Shown in pieces: positions 5,897 to 12,678 of a stretch of 17,128 nt of DNA. Source of the stretch: Scandinavium sp051650185 (GTDB taxonomy: Bacteria > Pseudomonadota > Gammaproteobacteria > Enterobacterales > Enterobacteriaceae); assembly GCF_051650185.1 (NCBI RefSeq), contig NZ_JBOFIN010000122.1, positions 1 to 17,128 of the forward strand, written 5' to 3'. Position 1 is the stretch's first letter. Every line of letters begins with the position of its first letter. The position numbers and the translations under genes were made by a program. The notes below the pieces were generated by a model. It saw only the letters and a list, made by a program, of their open reading frames with translations, searched no databases and was not told where the DNA came from.

Positions 5897-7450
5897 TTAG
5901 ATACGGAAGGTAGCGACTGCCAGCCGCAGCTGTTCTGCCTGTTCCTCCAGAGAAGCTGAAGCGGTTGCCGACTGCTCCACCAGCTGGGCGTTTTGCTGCG
6001 TCACGCTTTCCATCTGCGTCACCGCAAGGCTAACCTGTTCGATCCCGCGGCTTTGTTCTTCCGACGCCGTCGTAATTTCACCCATGATGTCCGTGACCCG
6101 CGAAACGGCGCTGACAATCTCTTTCATGGTTTCACCGGCATCAGACACCTGCTGCGAGCCCGTGCTGACCTGGCTGACGGACGTTTCAATTAATCCTTTA
6201 ATCTCTTTTGCAGCATGTGCGCTGCGGCTTGCCAGCGTGCGAACTTCACCCGCGACAACTGCAAACCCACGCCCCTGTTCGCCTGCTCGTGCCGCTTCAA
6301 CGGCGGCATTCAGCGCCAGAATATTGGTCTGGAAGGCAATGCCGTCGATAACGCTGGTGATGTGTGCGATTTGCTGAGAGCTTTCGGCAATTTTCTGCAT
6401 GGTGCCTACGACGTTATCGACCGCCTGCCCACCAAGCGCGGCTGTTTCTGAAGCATTTCCTGCAAGCTGAGCGGCCTGGCGGGCATTATCTGTGTTTTGC
6501 TTCACGGTCGCAGTGAGCTGCTCCATGCTGGCTGCGGTTTGTTCCAGCGAGGCGGCTTGTTCTTCAGTGCGGGACGACAGGTTGTTATTCCCCGAAGCGA
6601 TTTCGCTGGCACCAATATAGATAGTGTCTGAACCATTACGCACGGTGGTGACCGTTTGGGTGAGCGATTGCTGCATATGATTCAGGTTTTCCACCAGATG
6701 AGTAATCTCGAGGCAGCCCTGGGCCGTGTTTTGATGGGAGAGGTCACCGCTGGCGATGATGCGAATGTGTTCCACCACCGCTTTTAATGGTTTAAGCAGC
6801 AGATTGCGTAAGCCTGCCCAGACGAAGGCGAGCGTCGCCAGTACGGTCAGGAAAATAGCCGCCAGCGTCCACTGCATCTGGCTAAAGGCTTTGAGGTTCA
6901 GCTCCGTGGCGGCATGCAGCAGTGAAGTATTTTCCGTTCGCCAGTGATGGTAGCTCGCTTCAATGGCATCCTGCGCCTGCTGCGCATCCAGATTGCCATA
7001 AGCCGCATAGTTGTTTTGCTGCAGATAAGTGATGGAGAGTTTTAACAGGTCTGCCATTTGACGATAGGTTTTTTCCATATCGGCGGCGAGCGGCTGTTTT
7101 TGCCCCTCGACCAGCGGCAGGCTTTTGTACCGGCTGAACATGGTCTCGGCTGTCGCCAGAGAAGTGGAGGCGCTTTTGAGTAATTCATCAATGGCGCGCA
7201 GGGAATCGGGGTCGCGCTGGTCTTTCAGAAAACGAATGGCGACGCGTGTGACCGTGACCCGGGTTTTAATCAGCGTGCTGACGCTGTCGCTCAGGTTTTC
7301 CAGCTGGGAGTTGAGGATGTCAGATTTCTGGAAATTTTGTCTGTCATCATTAACGGCAGAATAGAAAAGGCCGCCTGTGACGAGCTGCAGGGTGCAGAAC
7401 AGAGTCAGAACAATAACGATCCCAGTCACGACGCGAATGTTTTTTAGCAC
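5897..7450 (-). CDS. Methyl-accepting chemotaxis protein, Tsr/Tar type
   Basis: Inner-membrane chemoreceptor that passes ligand signals from the periplasm to CheA/CheW. The 517 residues show TM1 (about 7-27), a periplasmic four-helix-bundle domain (about 28-191), TM2 (about 192-214), HAMP (about 215-265) and the long cytoplasmic hairpin with methylation segment EEQAASLEQTAASMEQ (296-311) and the highly conserved tip EAARAGEQGRGFAVVAGEVRTLA (quoted here as its landmarks Glu385, Arg394 and Glu402). Arg64, Arg69 and Arg73 align with the amino-acid-binding arginines of Tsr and Tar; residue 68 is Thr (Asn in Tsr, Ser in Tar). The protein ends ATFRI and lacks the NWETF-type CheR/CheB docking tail. 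The start is GTG, preceded by AAGGGA 8 nt upstream, with a predicted sigma28 promoter about 30 nt further. The gene is absent from this locus in E. coli K-12. The ligand is unknown. Confidence 0.93.
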   Translation of the reverse strand: MLKNIRVVTGIVIVLTLFCTLQLVTGGLFYSAVNDDRQNFQKSDILNSQLENLSDSVSTLIKTRVTVTRVAIRFLKDQRDPDSLRAIDELLKSASTSLATAETMFSRYKSLPLVEGQKQPLAADMEKTYRQMADLLKLSITYLQQNNYAAYGNLDAQQAQDAIEASYHHWRTENTSLLHAATELNLKAFSQMQWTLAAIFLTVLATLAFVWAGLRNLLLKPLKAVVEHIRIIASGDLSHQNTAQGCLEITHLVENLNHMQQSLTQTVTTVRNGSDTIYIGASEIASGNNNLSSRTEEQAASLEQTAASMEQLTATVKQNTDNARQAAQLAGNASETAALGGQAVDNVVGTMQKIAESSQQIAHITSVIDGIAFQTNILALNAAVEAARAGEQGRGFAVVAGEVRTLASRSAHAAKEIKGLIETSVSQVSTGSQQVSDAGETMKEIVSAVSRVTDIMGEITTASEEQSRGIEQVSLAVTQMESVTQQNAQLVEQSATASASLEEQAEQLRLAVATFRI

Positions 7451-7486
7451 GAGTTTCTTCCCTTAAATGTTGTGGTTTTACTAACA

Positions 7487-7513
7487 ACATCGGAGGTTTC
7501 ACCAGAAACTAAA
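7487..7513 (-). promoter_or_regulatory. Predicted sigma28 (FliA) promoter of the chemoreceptor gene
   Basis: Read on the minus strand, TTTAGTTT (7513-7506), exactly 11 bp of spacer, then TCCGATGT (7494-7487). The FliA consensus is TAAAGTTT-N11-GCCGATAA, so the matches are 6 of 8 and 5 of 8, including the CCGAT core. The start would fall near 7480, giving a leader of about 30 nt that contains the ribosome binding site. This ties the receptor to the flagellar regulon by inference. Confidence 0.65.
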
Positions 7514-7671
7514 GCCGATTTTTTCGCCATCATAAAGATGACAAACTGTCATTTTCAGCTAACGTTTGCAGTGTCATAAAAAGAAAATTTTACTGAAAAC
7601 TTAGCGTCATAATGTTTTATAAGATAATGATATTTATTGGTTATTTTGATTTTATTTAACCTAAACTTTCC

Positions 7672-7711
7672 ATGTCATAAAACTGTCATAATTCGTACAT
7701 TTAACTGTCAC
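7672..7711 (+). promoter_or_regulatory. Double Pho box upstream of pstS
   Basis: Four 7-bp units repeat every 11 bp: ATGTCAT (7672), CTGTCAT (7683), CGTACAT (7694) and CTGTCAC (7705). This makes two tandem PhoB boxes, the same arrangement as at E. coli pstS. PhoB binding here activates the operon under phosphate limitation. Further GTCAT units upstream (7546, 7571, 7604) lie off this register and are not counted as boxes; the AT-rich stretch 7514-7671 holds no gene. Confidence 0.92.
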
Positions 7712-7721
7712 CTGTTTGTCC

Positions 7722-7727
7722 TATTTT
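7722..7727 (+). promoter_or_regulatory. pstS -10 element
   Basis: TATTTT lies 10 bp after the second Pho box, whose last unit takes the place of the -35 element, as is usual for PhoB-activated promoters. No -35 consensus is present. The predicted leader is about 45 nt. Confidence 0.65.
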
Positions 7728-7778
7728 GCTCAACGTAGCCACTTAAACAACGATTTACGAAATCCTGCAGGAGACATT

Positions 7779-8819
7779 ATGAAAGTTATGCGTACCACTG
7801 TCGCAACTGTTGTCGCCGCGACCTTATCGATGAGCGCTTTCTCTGCATTCGCAGCGGCAAGCCTGACTGGCGCTGGTGCAACCTTCCCGGCGCCGGTGTA
7901 TGCCAAATGGGCAGATACCTACCAGAAAGAGACCGGTAACAAGGTCAACTATCAGGGTATCGGCTCCTCCGGCGGTGTTAAGCAGATTACCGCTAAAACT
8001 GTGGATTTCGGTGCTTCTGATGCCCCGCTGTCTGACGACAAGCTGGTTCAGGAAGGTCTGTTCCAGTTCCCTACCGTGATCGGCGGTGTCGTGCTGGCGG
8101 TTAACCTGCCGGGCTTCAAATCCGGTGAGCTGGTGCTGGACGGTAAAACCCTGGGTGATATCTATCTGGGCAAAATCAAGAAGTGGGACGACGAAGCGAT
8201 TGCTAAGCTGAACCCTGGCAAGAAACTGCCTTCTCAGAACATCGCCGTTGTGCGTCGTGCTGATGGTTCCGGTACTTCCTTCGTATTCACCAGCTACCTT
8301 TCTAAAGTCAACGACGAGTGGAAATCCAAAATCGGCGCGGGCTCTACGGTGAACTGGCCGACGGGTCTGGGCGGTAAAGGTAACGACGGCATCGCGGCCT
8401 TCGTTCAGCGTCTGCCGGGCTCCATCGGTTATGTTGAATATGCTTACGCTAAGCAGAACAACCTGGCTTACACCAGGCTGGTTTCTGCGGACGGCAAATC
8501 TGTTAGCCCAACGGAAGAAAGCTTCGCTAACGCGGCGAAAGGCGCGGACTGGAGCAAATCTTTCGCTCAGGACCTGACTAACCAGAAAGGCGATGACGTA
8601 TGGCCAATCACGTCCACCACCTTCATCCTGGTACACAAAGAGCAGGCTAAACCTGAGCAGGGTACCGAAGTGCTGAAGTTCTTCGACTGGGCCTATAAAA
8701 ACGGCGCCAAAGAAGCGAACGCACTGGATTACGCTTCACTGCCAGACAGCGTGGTTGAGCAGGTTCGTGCTGCATGGAAGACCAGCGTGAAAGACAGCAG
8801 CGGTAAAGCGTTGTATTGA
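7779..8819 (+). CDS. pstS: Periplasmic phosphate-binding protein of the Pst ABC transporter
   Basis: High-affinity binding protein that delivers inorganic phosphate to PstCA. The 346-residue precursor starts MKVMRTT with a Sec signal peptide; predicted cleavage after Ala25 (FSAFA, then AASLTGAG) matches the E. coli mature start. Phosphate-contact segments are visible: GAGATFP near the mature N-terminus, GIGSSGG, DFGASDAPL and RRADGSGTSF. The reading frame is open for 21 more codons upstream, but the ATG at 7779 has AGGAG 5 bp before it, gives the family length and starts the signal peptide. It heads the pst operon under the double Pho box. A BIME follows it, which fits higher expression of PstS than of the membrane parts. 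Confidence 0.98.
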   Translation: MKVMRTTVATVVAATLSMSAFSAFAAASLTGAGATFPAPVYAKWADTYQKETGNKVNYQGIGSSGGVKQITAKTVDFGASDAPLSDDKLVQEGLFQFPTVIGGVVLAVNLPGFKSGELVLDGKTLGDIYLGKIKKWDDEAIAKLNPGKKLPSQNIAVVRRADGSGTSFVFTSYLSKVNDEWKSKIGAGSTVNWPTGLGGKGNDGIAAFVQRLPGSIGYVEYAYAKQNNLAYTRLVSADGKSVSPTEESFANAAKGADWSKSFAQDLTNQKGDDVWPITSTTFILVHKEQAKPEQGTEVLKFFDWAYKNGAKEANALDYASLPDSVVEQVRAAWKTSVKDSSGKALY

Positions 8820-8839
8820 TTTAGCATTCTGACGAAAAT

Positions 8840-8909
8840 GGCGGGTGGCGCAAGCTAACCCGCCCTACGGCAAACACCGTAGGCCCGGTAAGCGTAAGCG
8901 CCGCCGGGC
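8840..8909. repeat. BIME (two REP units) between pstS and pstC
   Basis: First unit GGCGGGT (8840-8846) / ACCCGCC (8858-8864); joining pair CTACGG (8865-8870) / CCGTAG (8877-8882); second unit GCCCGG (8883-8888) / CCGGGC (8904-8909). The plan is the same as the BIME after glmU. In an operon such hairpins stop 3'-exonucleases, so the pstS part of the message is probably stabilised relative to pstCAB-phoU (family knowledge). Confidence 0.87.
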
Positions 8910-8943
8910 AATTTCGTAAACGTCTTAACGGAAAGAGTAATTT

Positions 8944-9903
8944 ATGGCTGCAACCAAGCCTGCATTTAACCCACCGGGTAAAAAGGGTGACCTCATTTTC
9001 GGCGCGCTGGTAAAACTGGCTGCGCTGATTGTGCTATTGATGCTGGGTGGCATCATCGTTTCCCTGATTTTCTCCTCCTGGCCGAGCATTCAGAAGTTTG
9101 GTTTTTCCTTCCTCTGGACCAAAGAGTGGGATGCGCCGAATGACATCTACGGTGCCCTTGTCCCGATTTATGGCACGCTCGTCACCTCCGTTATTGCCCT
9201 GCTGATTGCGGTCCCCGTCAGTTTTGGTATTGCCCTGTTCCTGACGGAGCTGGCGCCGAACTGGCTGAAGCGTCCGCTGGGTATTGCGATTGAACTGCTG
9301 GCCGCTATCCCGAGTATCGTGTACGGGATGTGGGGGCTGTTTATTTTCGCGCCGTTATTTGCGACTTACTTCCAGGAACCGGTGGGCAACGTGCTCTCCG
9401 CTATTCCGTTTGTCGGAGCCCTTTTCTCCGGCCCGGCGTTTGGTATCGGTCTGCTGGCGGCAGGCGTGATCCTCGCCATCATGATTATTCCTTACATCGC
9501 TGCGGTCATGCGCGACGTGTTCGAACAAACCCCGGTGATGATGAAAGAGTCGGCCTACGGCATCGGCTGCACCACCTGGGAAGTTATCTGGCGTATCGTT
9601 CTGCCGTTCACCAAAAATGGGGTGATTGGCGGTGTCATGCTGGGCCTGGGTCGTGCGCTGGGTGAAACCATGGCGGTGACCTTTATCATCGGTAACACCT
9701 ACCAGCTCGATAGCGCTTCTCTGTATATGCCGGGGAACAGTATTACCTCCGCGCTGGCTAACGAATTTGCGGAAGCAGAATCGGGCCTGCACGTAGCCGC
9801 GCTGATGGAACTGGGTCTGATCCTGTTTGTGATCACCTTTATCGTTCTGGCTATCTCCAAGCTGATGATTAAACGCCTCGCGAAAAACGAGGGGGCACGC
9901 TAA
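8944..9903 (+). CDS. pstC: Phosphate ABC transporter permease PstC
   Basis: One of the two membrane subunits forming the phosphate channel. The 319 residues show a short cytoplasmic N-terminus, a first membrane helix at about 20-47, and five further hydrophobic segments of the ABC permease core. The cytoplasmic coupling loop that meets PstB, with the EAA-type motif GIGCTTWEVIWRIVLPFTKNG (key residues Gly, Trp, Pro, Phe), lies at about 205-225. Length and sequence equal E. coli PstC. It starts 124 bp after pstS, beyond the BIME, and its TAA overlaps the pstA ATG by one base (TAATG), indicating translational coupling. Confidence 0.97.
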   Translation: MAATKPAFNPPGKKGDLIFGALVKLAALIVLLMLGGIIVSLIFSSWPSIQKFGFSFLWTKEWDAPNDIYGALVPIYGTLVTSVIALLIAVPVSFGIALFLTELAPNWLKRPLGIAIELLAAIPSIVYGMWGLFIFAPLFATYFQEPVGNVLSAIPFVGALFSGPAFGIGLLAAGVILAIMIIPYIAAVMRDVFEQTPVMMKESAYGIGCTTWEVIWRIVLPFTKNGVIGGVMLGLGRALGETMAVTFIIGNTYQLDSASLYMPGNSITSALANEFAEAESGLHVAALMELGLILFVITFIVLAISKLMIKRLAKNEGAR

Positions 9904-10793
9904 TGGCTACGCTTGAAATGCAAACCACTCCTGAGCTGATCGAATCCCGCCGCAAAATGCAGGCACGTCGTCGCACGAAAAACCGCATCGCCCTGACGCT
10001 GTCGATGGCGACCATGGCGTTCGGCCTGTTCTGGCTGGTGTGGATTTTGTTCTCGACGATAACTCGCGGCATCGACGGCATGTCGATTGCTCTGTTTACC
10101 GAGATGACTCCACCGCCAAATACAGCGGGCGGCGGTCTGGCGAATGCCCTGGCCGGTAGCGGCCTGCTGATCCTCTGGTCGACCGTGATTGGTACACCTC
10201 TCGGTATCATGGCGGGGATTTATCTGGCGGAATACGGCCGTAAATCCTGGGTCGCGGAGGTGATTCGTTTCATCAACGATATCCTGCTTTCTGCGCCATC
10301 TATCGTGGTTGGCCTGTTTGTTTACACCATTGTTGTTGCTCAGATGCAGCACTTCTCCGGCTGGGCGGGCGTTATTGCGCTGGCGCTGTTGCAGGTACCG
10401 ATTGTTATCCGTACTACTGAAAACATGCTGAAGCTGGTGCCGGACAACCTGCGCGAAGCGGCATATGCATTGGGTACACCGAAGTGGAAGATGATTTCTG
10501 CCATCACGCTGAAAGCGTCCATTTCCGGGATCATGACCGGTGTGCTGCTGGCCGTGGCGCGTATCGCCGGTGAAACGGCTCCGCTGCTGTTTACCGCGCT
10601 CTCCAACCAGTTCTGGAGCACCGACATGATGCAGCCGATTGCCAACCTGCCGGTGACCATTTTCAAATTTGCCATGAGCCCGTTTGCCGAATGGCAACAG
10701 CTGGCCTGGGCCGGGGTGCTGATCATTACCCTGTGCGTACTGTTGCTGAACATTCTGGCGCGCGTCATTTTCGCGAAGCAGAAACACGGTTAA
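9903..10793 (+). CDS. pstA: Phosphate ABC transporter permease PstA
   Basis: Second membrane subunit of the Pst transporter, paired with PstC. The 296-residue product has a basic N-terminus (RRKMQARRRTKNR at about 16-28), a first membrane helix at about 31-53, and the ABC permease core with an EAA-type coupling loop around REAAYALGTPKWKMISAITL in the second half. Length matches the E. coli protein. The ATG overlaps the pstC stop by one base. A 48-bp gap separates it from pstB. An antisense ORF of similar length exists but is a codon-bias shadow. Confidence 0.97.
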   Translation: MATLEMQTTPELIESRRKMQARRRTKNRIALTLSMATMAFGLFWLVWILFSTITRGIDGMSIALFTEMTPPPNTAGGGLANALAGSGLLILWSTVIGTPLGIMAGIYLAEYGRKSWVAEVIRFINDILLSAPSIVVGLFVYTIVVAQMQHFSGWAGVIALALLQVPIVIRTTENMLKLVPDNLREAAYALGTPKWKMISAITLKASISGIMTGVLLAVARIAGETAPLLFTALSNQFWSTDMMQPIANLPVTIFKFAMSPFAEWQQLAWAGVLIITLCVLLLNILARVIFAKQKHG

Positions 10794-10841
10794 TTTTTTA
10801 CAGCGTGGCGAAACGCGGCGCTGAATGAGGAAGAGATTGAG

Positions 10842-11615
10842 ATGAGTATGGTTGAGACGACCCCGGGTAAGCTTTCAGTTCGCGATTTGAACTTCTACTA
10901 CGGCAAGTTCCATGCCCTGAAGAACATCAACCTGGATATCGCTAAGAACCAGGTGACGGCGTTTATCGGTCCGTCGGGTTGTGGAAAATCCACGCTGCTG
11001 CGTACGTTCAACAAAATGTTTGAGCTGTACCCGGATCAGCGTGCTGAAGGTGAAATTCTGCTGGATGGCGACAACATTCTGACTAACACCCAGGATATCG
11101 CCCTGCTGCGTGCCAAAGTCGGGATGGTGTTCCAGAAGCCGACGCCGTTCCCGATGTCGATTTACGACAACATCGCTTTTGGCGTGCGTCTGTTTGAAAA
11201 ACTGTCCCGTGCTGATATGGACGAACGCGTGCAGTGGGCGTTGACCAAGGCCGCATTATGGAACGAAACCAAAGATAAGCTGCACCAGAGCGGGTATTCT
11301 CTCTCTGGTGGTCAGCAGCAGCGTCTGTGCATCGCGCGCGGGATTGCGATTCGCCCGGAAGTCTTGCTGCTGGATGAGCCCTGTTCAGCGCTGGACCCGA
11401 TTTCCACGGGCCGTATTGAAGAGCTTATCACTGAGCTTAAACAGGATTACACCGTGGTTATCGTGACCCACAACATGCAGCAGGCGGCGCGTTGCTCCGA
11501 CCATACCGCGTTTATGTATCTCGGCGAACTGATTGAATTTAGCGATACCGATTCGCTGTTCACCAGGCCTGCGAAGAAACAAACTGAAGACTACATTACT
11601 GGCCGCTACGGTTGA
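10842..11615 (+). CDS. pstB: Phosphate ABC transporter ATP-binding protein
   Basis: ATPase that drives phosphate import through PstCA. All nucleotide-binding motifs are intact in the 257 residues: Walker A GPSGCGKST (43-51), Q-loop Gln98 in VFQKPTPFP, signature LSGGQQQR (154-161), Walker B LLLDEP with catalytic Glu179, D-loop SALD, and switch His210. FQKPTPFP is typical of the PstB subfamily. The start MSMVE matches E. coli; a purine-rich GAGGAAGAG lies about 8 bp upstream. It sits 12 bp before phoU and so is co-expressed with it. Confidence 0.98.
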   Translation: MSMVETTPGKLSVRDLNFYYGKFHALKNINLDIAKNQVTAFIGPSGCGKSTLLRTFNKMFELYPDQRAEGEILLDGDNILTNTQDIALLRAKVGMVFQKPTPFPMSIYDNIAFGVRLFEKLSRADMDERVQWALTKAALWNETKDKLHQSGYSLSGGQQQRLCIARGIAIRPEVLLLDEPCSALDPISTGRIEELITELKQDYTVVIVTHNMQQAARCSDHTAFMYLGELIEFSDTDSLFTRPAKKQTEDYITGRYG

Positions 11616-11627
11616 TCGGAGTTAACC

Positions 11628-12353
11628 ATGGATAATCTTAACCTCAACAAACACATTTCCGGCCAGTTCAACGCAGAGCTGGAGCACATCCGCACTCAGG
11701 TGATGACCATGGGCGGCCTGGTGGAGCAGCAGCTTTCTGATGCGATCACCGCCATGCATAACCAGGATCAGGAGCTGGCGAAGCGCGTCATCGACGGCGA
11801 TAAGCAGGTCAACATGATGGAAGTGGCGATTGATGAAGCCTGCGTGCGCATCATCGCTAAACGTCAGCCGACCGCGAGCGATCTGCGTCTGGTGATGGCT
11901 ATCATCAAAACCATCGCTGAGCTGGAACGCATTGGTGACGTTGCGGACAAAATCTGCCGCACCGCGCTGGAGAAATTCTCCCAGCAGCACCAGCCGTTAC
12001 TGGTTAGCCTGGAATCACTGGGCCGCCACACGGTGCAGATGCTGCATGACGTGCTGGATGCATTTGCGCGTATGGATCTTGACGAAGCGGTACGTATTTA
12101 TCGCGAAGACAAGAAAGTGGACCAGGAGTACGAAGGCATCGTGCGTCAGCTGATGACCTACATGATGGAAGACTCCCGCACCATTCCAAGCGTTCTGACT
12201 GCGCTGTTCTGCGCCCGCTCTATCGAGCGCATCGGCGACCGCTGCCAGAACATCTGCGAATACATCTTCTACTTCGTGAAAGGGCAGGATTTCCGTCACG
12301 TTGGCGGCGATGAGCTGGATAAGCTGCTGGCGGGTAACGATCCGAAAGAGTAA
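11628..12353 (+). CDS. phoU: Phosphate signalling protein PhoU
   Basis: Cytoplasmic regulator linking the Pst transporter to the PhoR/PhoB two-component system; it keeps PhoR inhibitory when phosphate is ample and restrains uptake. The 241 residues form two similar three-helix bundles, each carrying the metal-binding ERIGD motif (100-104 and 200-204, exactly 100 residues apart). GGAG precedes the ATG by 6 bp. It is the last gene of the pst operon, ending 27 bp before a strong terminator. Length and sequence match E. coli PhoU. Confidence 0.98.
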   Translation: MDNLNLNKHISGQFNAELEHIRTQVMTMGGLVEQQLSDAITAMHNQDQELAKRVIDGDKQVNMMEVAIDEACVRIIAKRQPTASDLRLVMAIIKTIAELERIGDVADKICRTALEKFSQQHQPLLVSLESLGRHTVQMLHDVLDAFARMDLDEAVRIYREDKKVDQEYEGIVRQLMTYMMEDSRTIPSVLTALFCARSIERIGDRCQNICEYIFYFVKGQDFRHVGGDELDKLLAGNDPKE

Positions 12354-12380
12354 TCATCAACACTCTGATTTTTCATTATT

Positions 12381-12406
12381 AAGGGCCGCGTCTGCGGCCT
12401 TTTTTA
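12381..12406 (+). terminator. Intrinsic terminator of the pst operon
   Basis: Stem GGCCGC/GCGGCC (extended by a G-T and two A-T pairs) closes a GTCT loop and is followed by a T-rich tract. It lies 27 bp after the phoU stop. Confidence 0.95.
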
Positions 12407-12447
12407 TTGGATGTCATAACGCAAAGAATTAATAATAAACCTGCTCT

Positions 12448-12500
12448 TAATAGCGTTGCTAACTATTATTGAGTGAGCGATAAATATCTTTGATAAATAT
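12448..12500. promoter_or_regulatory. Operator-like repeats upstream of the polyol cassette
   Basis: An inverted repeat TAATAG (12448-12453) / CTATTA (12463-12468) is followed by two direct copies of GATAAATAT (12479-12487 and 12492-12500; period 13 bp). The whole gap 12407-12660 is clearly more AT-rich than the genes. These look like binding sites for an unknown regulator of the downstream unit; no regulator gene is in the window. Pattern call only. Confidence 0.35.
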
Positions 12501-12621
12501 TAACGGGCTAATCAATCTCTTTTTATTTTAATTTGTGAACATTTCCTCGGTTAATCTCCTTTCGTTGCCATTCTTTAATCTTTCATGACCACCCAGGAAA
12601 GGTTTCTGGCTGTCTGTTTTT

Positions 12622-12627
12622 TATACT
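12622..12627 (+). promoter_or_regulatory. Candidate -10 element of the transporter/dehydrogenase unit
   Basis: TATACT matches the sigma70 -10 consensus at five of six positions and would start transcription near 12634, about 45 bp before the transporter ATG. The bases 17 bp upstream (AAGGTT) are not a -35 element, so the promoter probably needs an activator. A single CRP-like half-site TGTGA (12534-12538), with a poor second half, has its centre about 93 bp upstream of that start. Confidence 0.4.
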
Positions 12628-12678
12628 GCACGGGCGTTGTTCCTCCTGAGTAAACTTTACGATTAAGGATCCACGAAA

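Noticed and set aside
7716..7778. Upstream in-frame extension of pstS
   Set aside because: It overlaps the promoter region and lacks a ribosome binding site; the ATG at 7779 has AGGAG and begins the signal peptide.
9900..10787. 295-codon antisense ORF opposite pstA
   Set aside because: Shadow of pstA; low-complexity polar translation and no independent signals.
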